This document shows, piece after piece, positions 57,564 to 64,000 of a DNA stretch of 64,000 bases (the stretch's first letter is position 1; each line of letters opens with the position of its first letter). A program made the translations under genes and the position numbers. Under the pieces are notes generated by a model. That model did no database searches. It saw only the letters and a list, made by a program, of their open reading frames with translations, and was not told the origin of the DNA. The stretch comes from Apostichopus japonicus. Taxonomy: Eukaryota; Echinodermata; Holothuroidea; Aspidochirotida; Stichopodidae. The stretch is from NCBI RefSeq assembly GCF_037975245.1, contig NC_092563.1, positions 20,203,094 through 20,267,093 of the forward strand, written 5' to 3'.

Positions 57564-59044
57564 CTATGTTCGTTCCTAATACTTAAAGTTCCAGAGACCG
57601 TATTAGATCGCTGCAAAAGCAAACTGCCGTGGCGGGGTCTCGAGCCCAGGACCCAAAACACGTCACGCTCTCGAGCGCAACCAACCGCGCCACGACAGCA
57701 GCTGATATAAATCTATGTTCGTTCCTAATACTTAAAGTTCCAGAGACCGTATTAGATCGCTGCAAAAGCAAACTGCCGTGGCCGGGTCCCGAGCCCAGGA
57801 CCCAAAACACGTCACGCTCTCGAGCGCAACCAACCGCGCCACGACAGCAGCTGATATAAATCTATGTTCGTTCCTAATACTTAAAGTTCCAGAGTCCGTA
57901 TAAGATCGCTGCAAAAGCAAACTGCCGTGGCCGGGTCTCGAGCCCAGGACCCAAAACACGTCACGCTCTCGAGCGCAACCAACCGCGCCACGACAGCAGC
58001 TGATATAAATCTATGTTCGTTTCTAATACTTAAAGTTCCAGAGACCGTATAAGATCGCTGCAAAAGCAAACTGCCGTGGCCGGGTCTCGAGCCCAGGACC
58101 CAAAACACGTCACGCTCTCGAGCGCAACCAACCGCGCCACGACAGCAGCTGATATAAATCTATGTTCGTTTCTAATACTTAAAGTTCCAGAGACCGTATA
58201 AGATCGCTGCAAAAGCAAACTGCCGTGGCGGGGTCTTGAGCCCAGGACCCAAAACACGTCACGCTCTCGAGCGCAACCAACCGCGCCACGACAGCAGCTG
58301 ATATATATCTATGTTCGTTCCTAATACTTAAAGTTCCAGAGACCGTATTAGATCGCTGCAAAAGCAAACTGCCGTGGCCGGGTCTCGAGCCCAGGACCCA
58401 AAACACGTCACGCTCTCGAGCGCAACCAACCGCGCCACGACAGCAGCTGATATAAATCTATGTTCGTTTCTAATACTTAAAGTTCCAGAGACCGTATAAG
58501 ATCGCTGCAAAAGCAAACTGCCGTGGCCGGGTCTCGAGCCCAGGACCCAAAACACGTCACGCTCTCGAGCGCAACCAACCGCGCCACGACAGCAGCTGAT
58601 ATAAATCTATGTTCGTTTCTAATACTTAAAGTTCCAGAGACCGTATAAGATCGCTGCAAAAGCAAACTGCCGTGGCGGGGTCTCGAGCCCAGGACCCAAA
58701 ACACGTCACGCTCTCGAGCGCAACCAACCGCGCCACGACAGCAGCTGATATAAATCTATGTTCGTTTCTAATACTTAAAGTTCCAGAGACCGTATTAGAT
58801 CGCTGCAAAAGCAAACTGCCGGGTCTCGAGCCCAGGACCCAAAACACGTCACGTTCTCGAGCGCAACCAACCGCGCCACGACAGCAGCTGATATAAATCT
58901 ATGTTCGTTCCTAATACTTAAAGTTCCAGAGACCGTATTAGATCGCTGCAAAAGCAAACTGCCGTGGCGGGGTCTCGAGCCCAGGACCCAAAACACGTCA
59001 CGCTCTCGAGCGCAACCAACCGCGCCACGACAGCAGCTGATATA
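57564..59044. repeat. Ten-unit block, second copy of the 48-unit-offset duplication
   Basis: Carries the same private variants as 50420-51900, each exactly 7144 bp further on (48 x 149 minus 8 bp of intervening deletions). A few differences between copies (for example 50847 T versus G, and the G/C site near 58672) show later change. Confidence 0.9.
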
Positions 59045-59171
59045 AATCTATGTTCGTTCTAATACTTAAAGTTTCAGAGACCGTATAAGATCGCTGCAAA
59101 AGCAAACTGCCGCGGCCGGGTCTCGAGCCCAGGACCCAAAACACGTCACGCTCTCCAGCGCAACCAACCGC

Positions 59172-59610
59172 TGTAACACCCCTGTACCCCGGCCGAGCGG
59201 TAGCGTGGGAAATCAGGCAGCTGGAGGCCACCTGATGTCAGGGCAGGGGAAGGGGAGGCAAAGACTTATGCTAGCAGGGCTTGAACCAATACACACAAAA
59301 AAGAGAGAAGAATATAGTTAAAGAGAACTGTGTCTCAAATCAACAATTTAATAGCTTAATTAACTTTAAACATACACTTAACAAAAATAAGGCAGTGACT
59401 TTCTGCCGTACACAAATATAAAAGCAAACAACGGGCAGAGATTCAGTTTAAATAAATAACAAATACTCTACATACCAGGGCGTTGGCAGCACGGCTCACC
59501 TCCGGAGAGAGCCCTAATTTGACCCTACCTCCGGAGTCTAAAAATGCAACGAAGCCAACCAGGACGGGAACTTATTAGTTATAATATATAGTTATACTAT
59601 ATATAGTTAT
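59172..59610. other. Possible LTR fragment breaking the last satellite unit
   Basis: The last unit stops inside CCAACCGC and is followed by TGTAACACCCCTGTACCCCG, which has the TG start and AACACC style of a Gypsy LTR 5' end. No matching second copy, TSD or CA end is seen in the window. GCCGAGCGGT near 59190 resembles a Pol III A box, but no properly spaced B box follows. Short inverted GTTATA motifs sit near 59580-59612. Confidence 0.35.
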
Positions 59611-62430
59611 ACAAACTTGCCAAATTCTAAAGAGAAAATAATTATTGGTATTGTTTATAGACCTCCAAATGGTTCTTTAGAACAATTTTATTATAACATG
59701 CAAAATATTTGTACTACCATTAATCAGCTAAACTGTACTTCCTACATTATGGGGGATTTTAATATTGATTTGTTAGATAAAAACAAATCACCAGAGTTTC
59801 TAAATAACCTTTACTCAAATGGTTTCTATCCAACAATATCAAGACCAACCAGAGTGAACAGTACCTCTTCAACTTTGATTGACAATATTATAACTAATAG
59901 TAATTCTTAACTTTCATCAGGTATTTTTGTAACTAATATCACTGATCACTTTCCAGTGTTTGTCAATGCCCTCGAGACTAATCGCCGACAAAATATTCCC
60001 ATTTATGCACGTAATTACAGTGATAATAATATAAAAAGTTTCACTTCTGAAATTGGGGAAAACTACGTGGGACAATGTCCTAAACGAACCAGATGTTAAT
60101 TCTGCTTATAATACATTTTACTATTATTTCAATACTACGTATAATAATTGCTTTCCTACTCAAGTGTTCAATCCAAAAAAGAAACGTACCAAAAAACATC
60201 CCTGGATCACTAAGGGCATTTTAAAATCAATCAAAAGGAAGAACATATTATATAGACGTTATTTGAAGAATCCTACTGAACATACTAAGTCTATTTACAA
60301 AATATACCGTAATAAACTAAACCATGTTATACGATATTCCAAACGATTATACTTTTATGATAAATTCAAGCAGAGTAGAAACAACGTAAACAGTACTTGG
60401 AGTACAATTAATGAAATTCTCAATAAATCGGTAAAGACTCATCATATCCAGCAACATTTAAAAATGATGATTGCGAAATTAGCAATGATAATGACATCGC
60501 TGGCAACTTTAATAAATACTTTGTAAATCTTGGTTATAACCTCGCTAGTAAGATTAATATTAAACTAAAAGCGGAACATTTTTTACATAATAATGACAAG
60601 GTATGCCATTCCATATTTACATATCCAGTAACAGTAGAAGAAGTTTTAAAAGTTGCTCACACAAATGTGAAACCAAACAAAGCAGCAGGCTATGATGACT
60701 TTAAGCCAGGTATTATCAAACAAGTAATCCCATACATTGTAAAGCCTTTAACTCATCTCTGCAATATTTCTTTTAACACCGGCATTTTTCCGGATAAGCT
60801 TAAAATAGCAAAGGTAAAACCAATCTTTAAAAAAGGAGACCCCAGTCATTTTGAGAATTACCGCCCTATATCTTTATTGTCAGTCTTTTCAAAAATCATT
60901 GAACGATTAATGTTTAATCGTATATACAGTTTTCTATGTAAATATAATGTTCTTAATAACGAGCAGTACGGATTTCGTCCTGACCATTCTACAGAATTAG
61001 CTTTAGCAGATGCAGTCAACAATATTTATAACAGTCTTGATAAGAATAATACCTGTGTATGCGTATTTCTCGACCTATCCAAAGCTTTTGACACCATCGA
61101 TCACAAAATATTACTAAGTAAATTATTTTTGTATGGTATCAGAGGAACAACCCTAAATTGGCTAGATAGTTATCTTTCAAATAGATACCAGTACACTTTA
61201 TATAAAAATTCTAAATCTGAACTTGCTAAAATCGCTTGCGGAGTTCCTCAGGGTTCTATACTAGGTCCATTACTATTTATAATTTATGTCAATGATATCG
61301 TTAATGTCTCCGATATTGCTAAAACAATATTATTTGCCGACGACACAAATATTTTCTTCGATTCCCAAGATCTACTCTCATCACATAAAACTGTTTCTAC
61401 TGAACTAACTAAATTTTCCAGCTGGTTTGCAGCAAACAAATTATCTCTTAATATAGAAAAAATTAATTATATGGTGTTTAATGCTAGTCACTCATTCAGA
61501 TGGGATCACAGTATTACCATGAATGATAAAATTATTAATCGGGTTAACACGACTAAGTTCTTGGGTGTACACATAGACAATAAACTTTCGTGGCGTGATC
61601 ACATATCAGCAGTCTGTAACAGAGTGGCTAGAAATACTGGTATTTTATGCAAATTAAAACATTATTTACCTCCAAATATACTCAGAACACTCTATATAAC
61701 TCTGATTTTACCCCAATTAACTTATTGCACGACTATTTGGTCAGGAACCTATTCTACAAATCTTAATCACCTATGTGTCCTCCAGAAGAGAGCTATCCGC
61801 CATATATCACATGCTGCACCACGTGATCATACGAGCCCATTATACAAAAGATTAAATTTATTAAAACTAAATGATATTATAAGAGTCCAGCTTGCAACAT
61901 TTGCATATAAAGCATGGAATGGATTGCTACCCGAGGCTTTTAAAGATTTTATATATAGTAATAGACTAATCCACAACCATCAAACACGCCATTGTAATAA
62001 CGCCCATGTTTTATCCCAACGAAGTACTTTAAGTTCTTTTAACCGTCGTATTCGTGCTATAAAACGTGGAATAATCTCCAGGAAAATGTTAAGAATAAGC
62101 CTTCTTACTCTGTATTCAAAAGGAATCTACAAACTGTAATTATTTCTCACTATTGATGGATTTATTCTTGTGTGTGTTTGCGATTAAGATCATTATAAAG
62201 ATTGTTAGGATTGCTTATTAACATTATTAATTTCAAGTAGAGTCAATTCGATTATTTCATCATTGTAGATGCTACTATTAACTTTTCATTTTCTATTCTT
62301 AAGTTTTTCTTTCTTTTCTCTTTTTGGGGAGTCTCCTACTTTGTTAAGCCTTACAGGCTTTATAGGAGACTTCCCGTCACACTGTAAATTGTGATGAAAC
62401 AAATAAATATACAAATATACAAATAATAAA
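59611..62430 (+). pseudogene. 5'-truncated, degraded CR1/Jockey-type LINE
   Basis: Starting at 59611 it encodes the C-terminal half of an apurinic-type endonuclease (IGIVYRPPNGS, IMGDFNIDLL, TLIDNIITN), interrupted by a TAA at 59908-59910 with the frame continuing (TNITDHFPVFVN). A frameshift near 60050 moves to a linker region (HPWITKGILKSIKRKN), and another near 60460 moves to the reverse transcriptase: NKAAGYDDFKPG, FENYRPISLLS, YGFRPDHSTELALAD, FLDLSKAFDTID, CGVPQGSILGPLLF, LFADDTNIF, ending at a stop at 62137-62139. GTG at 60667 is not a real start. The 3' untranslated region ends in a hairpin (62327-62375) and an A/T-rich short-repeat tail. Enzyme function was target-primed reverse transcription, but this copy is inactive. 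Confidence 0.92.
62327..62375 (+). other. Conserved LINE 3'-terminal nested hairpin
   Basis: GGGAGTCTCCTA pairs with TAGGAGACTTCCC (one bulged base), and AAGCC with GGCTT inside it. It is retained at 26137-26185 (inverted copy) and in decayed form near 28964-29014. It probably served as the signal recognised by the element's own reverse transcriptase. Confidence 0.65.
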
Positions 62431-63415
62431 TAACACCGTTACGGCATAAGAGGAACCCCCCTAAATTGGATCGACAGTTACTTAGCAAACCGCTACCAAT
62501 ATACATCCTACAAAAATGCTCATTCCCAACCGGAGAGAATTCAATGTGGTGTGCCACAAGGCTCTATACTTGGTCCATTGTTTTTTATCCTATATTTCAA
62601 TGAAATTACCAATGTTTCTGATAAAGTTAAAGTTGTTTTGTTTACTGACGACACAAATATTTTCTCTGTATCACAATCGAAAACTTTATTTCATATTGAA
62701 GTATCAACTGAATTAGACAAGTTCAGCGACTGGTTCGCTGGCAACAAATTATCATTGAATATTAATAAAACAAACTATATAGTTTTTAATACTTCTAAAA
62801 TCTGTACATGGAATGCTGATATTACTGTGGGTGGTAAACGACAACAACAAGTTCATAGTACTAGATGTTTAGGTTGATATATAGATCATGAACTTAAATG
62901 GTGTGACCACATTACAACTGTCTGTAGAAAAGTTACAAAAAAAAACCCGGTGTTTTAGCTAAGCTTAAGCATTATCTGCCACAACACATATTAAAGATTC
63001 TCTATCAGACATTAGTCCAGCCACATATTACGTATTGTTGTAACATATGGTCTGGTACTAATCTGAATCCCATTTGTATTACACAAAAGAGAGCAGTCTG
63101 CATAACACATGCCAAATAATACATGCATATAACACATGCCAAAACACGGGACCACACAAATCCTCTTTTTAAGCGTTCTAAGTTGTTAAAACCTGATGAC
63201 ATTCTTAGGGTTAACCTTGATATATTTGCTTATAAGGCATGGAATGGACTGTTACCAAATGCTTTTAATGACTACTTAATATGTAACAGTGATATTCGTC
63301 ATCACAATACCAGATTTTCAGGCAATGCACATTATAACAGGTATAATTCTACAATGGTGATGTTATCTACACACTGCACAGGAAATCATACGACAACTAC
63401 AAGGGGACACTAGAT
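62426..63415 (+). pseudogene. Second LINE reverse-transcriptase fragment
   Basis: It begins immediately after the tail of the preceding LINE, within the RT palm. It gives GIRGTPLNWIDSYLANRYQY, QCGVPQGSILGPLFFILYFN and an FTDDTNIF box in place of FADD. A premature stop follows CLG near 62877, then frameshifts. Blocks like KRSKLLKPDDILRVNLDIFA and KAWNGLLPNAFNDYL follow. It is the same subfamily as 26528-29062 and is truncated at both ends. Confidence 0.85.
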
Positions 63416-63863
63416 CCAGAGGTACAACCAGAAGGAATTTACGACTAGTGTGTTCAAAAGAAACATGAGATACCACATTATACTTTTGGTACACAGTGTT
63501 TCAGTTGGAGCTGTTTGTCTTGACAAATGTGCGAGCACTGCGTGTGGGGGGGGGGGGGGATTTCGCTCTGAATATCGATTCCTTAACAAAACTTGCACCA
63601 TGGTTCTTCAGCTTAAATCACACTTACTATGCTAGATGGATATCAGTAAATGTATGGGATACGACCAGTCTAAGCAGAACACATCCTGATATTGCTGCAG
63701 AATTCAATAAAGGCATTTTCACAGTCCATTTTCAGCCATAGCCCTTGATCATGCGCATGAGCAGAAAAATTCAATGGTAAAGAGCGATCGCGGAGCTGTT
63801 GGTCTGACCTAAAACCCTGATGCTCGCAGACGATGAATTTTTGCCGGCCCAGAGGCAGTAAGG
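63416..63863. other. Non-coding, possible upstream region of a gene
   Basis: Contains a G14-type run at 63545-63559. Further right the sequence becomes richer in CG dinucleotides (CGATCGCGGAG near 63785) ahead of an ATG. No promoter element can be called firmly. Confidence 0.3.
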
Positions 63864-64000
63864 ATGAAATCAAAATTCGAAGCATCGATCGAGAGAAATC
63901 CAAAGAAGTCAAACCAAGAATCATACCATCACGAAGAGACCAAAATTTCGCAAGTTACGTTTGCCAAGCAAGCCCAGCGTATGGTTCAAGTGATGCATGA
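63864..64000 (+). CDS. Possible N-terminus of an unknown protein, cut by the window edge
   Basis: From ATG at 63864 the frame is open for 45 codons to the end of the window. It is charged and hydrophilic (MKSKFEASIERNPKKS then HHEETKISQVTFAKQAQRMV). The composition is unlike the low-complexity frames elsewhere. The ATG context is AAGGATGA. No domain is recognised. It could instead be a chance frame. Confidence 0.3.
   Translation, partial: MKSKFEASIERNPKKSNQESYHHEETKISQVTFAKQAQRMVQVMH

Larger units (their letters stand above)
30781..59171 (-). repeat. 149-bp tRNA-like satellite array, ~191 units
   Basis: The first unit start (TTCCAGAGACCG) is at 30781, the next at 30930, and the last (variant TTTCAGAGACCG) at 59072. 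The 28,291 bp between first and last equals 190 x 149 minus 19. The minus 19 is fully explained by observed indels: seven single-base deletions in the G run after GTGGC, one inserted C near 49465, two 6-bp deletions at about 51677 and 58821, and one deletion near 59060. The array thus holds 190 full units and one partial unit that ends at 59171. Units differ mostly at three sites: GTATTAG/GTATAAG, GTGGCC/GTGGCG and CGTTTC/CGTTCC. Read on the minus strand, each unit holds a tRNA-like segment. The open frames on both strands are by-products of the repeat. Confidence 0.97.

Noticed and set aside
30781-59171. CRISPR-like regular array
   Set aside because: The whole 149-bp unit repeats with no unique spacers, the period is too long, there are no cas genes, and the setting is eukaryotic.
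30781-59171. Array of functional tRNA genes
   Set aside because: The anticodon arm is degenerate with a ten-base loop, and a TTTT run lies between boxes A and B. It is only tRNA-like.
30748-59231. Hundreds of overlapping 60-103-residue open frames on both strands of the array
   Set aside because: They repeat with the 149-bp unit, which is not a multiple of three. They occur on both strands at once and change only with unit variants. They are by-products of a GC-rich repeat, with no sign of coding selection.
59186-59290. A-box-like GGCCGAGCGGT with a GGTTCAAGCCC-like motif on the other strand
   Set aside because: The two boxes are on opposite strands and about 85 bp apart, so they do not make a tRNA gene.
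63005-63202. Antisense frame in the last LINE fragment
   Set aside because: Shadow of the degraded reverse-transcriptase sequence on the plus strand.

Overview
The window looks like a gene-poor, repeat-rich stretch of a marine invertebrate genome, most likely a deuterostome such as an echinoderm, hemichordate or cephalochordate. The reasons are intron-type splice signals around short open segments, AT-rich flanks with long (TA)n tracts, many TIR-type miniature elements, CR1/Jockey-type LINE copies, and a Ty3/Gypsy element of the Gmr1 type, a clade first described from deuterostomes. No bacterial-style gene, rRNA gene or CRISPR array is present.

Layout. Bases 1-17.2 kb are mostly non-coding: a splice-donor-ended exon scrap at the left edge, a 256-bp palindrome (3778-4033), a hAT-like miniature element with an 8-bp target duplication (5397-5998), two clusters of a ~301-bp tandem repeat in opposite orientations (6.8-7.9 and 9.65-10.6 kb), a ~145-bp tandem cluster (14.9-15.6 kb), and candidate exons. 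The best exons are on the minus strand: a HECT/G2E3-like exon at 10727-10988 and a UBZ-like zinc-finger exon at 14052-14162. They may belong to one E3-ligase-like gene, but no reading frame joins them here. Bases 17243-24404 are a complete, young LTR retrotransposon with near-identical 1.08-kb LTRs, a CTGT target duplication, a primer-binding site, a polypurine tract and one intact 1567-codon Gag-Pol frame. Its domain order is Gag-protease-integrase-RT-RNase H, with integrase ahead of RT. Bases 26.1-29.1 kb hold broken LINE copies, one split by a nested insertion.

The dominant feature is a satellite array at 30781-59171 with a 149-bp unit. Spacing arithmetic gives 190 full units plus one partial. 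Read on the minus strand, about half of each unit is a tRNA-like sequence with near-consensus RNA polymerase III A and B boxes, a pairable acceptor stem, D-stem and T-stem, and a TTTT run just past the 3' end. The array is therefore best described as a tRNA/SINE-head-derived satellite. It carries nested higher-order duplications of 8, 10, 14 and 48 units and 13 CpGs per unit in an otherwise AT-rich region.

Right of the array are a possible LTR fragment (59172-59600), a degraded LINE with a conserved 3' hairpin (59617-62430), a second LINE fragment (62426-63415) and, at the right edge, an open frame that may be the start of a gene. The window's content is almost entirely mobile or tandem DNA. 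The best candidate for something undescribed is the Pol III-promoter-bearing satellite.
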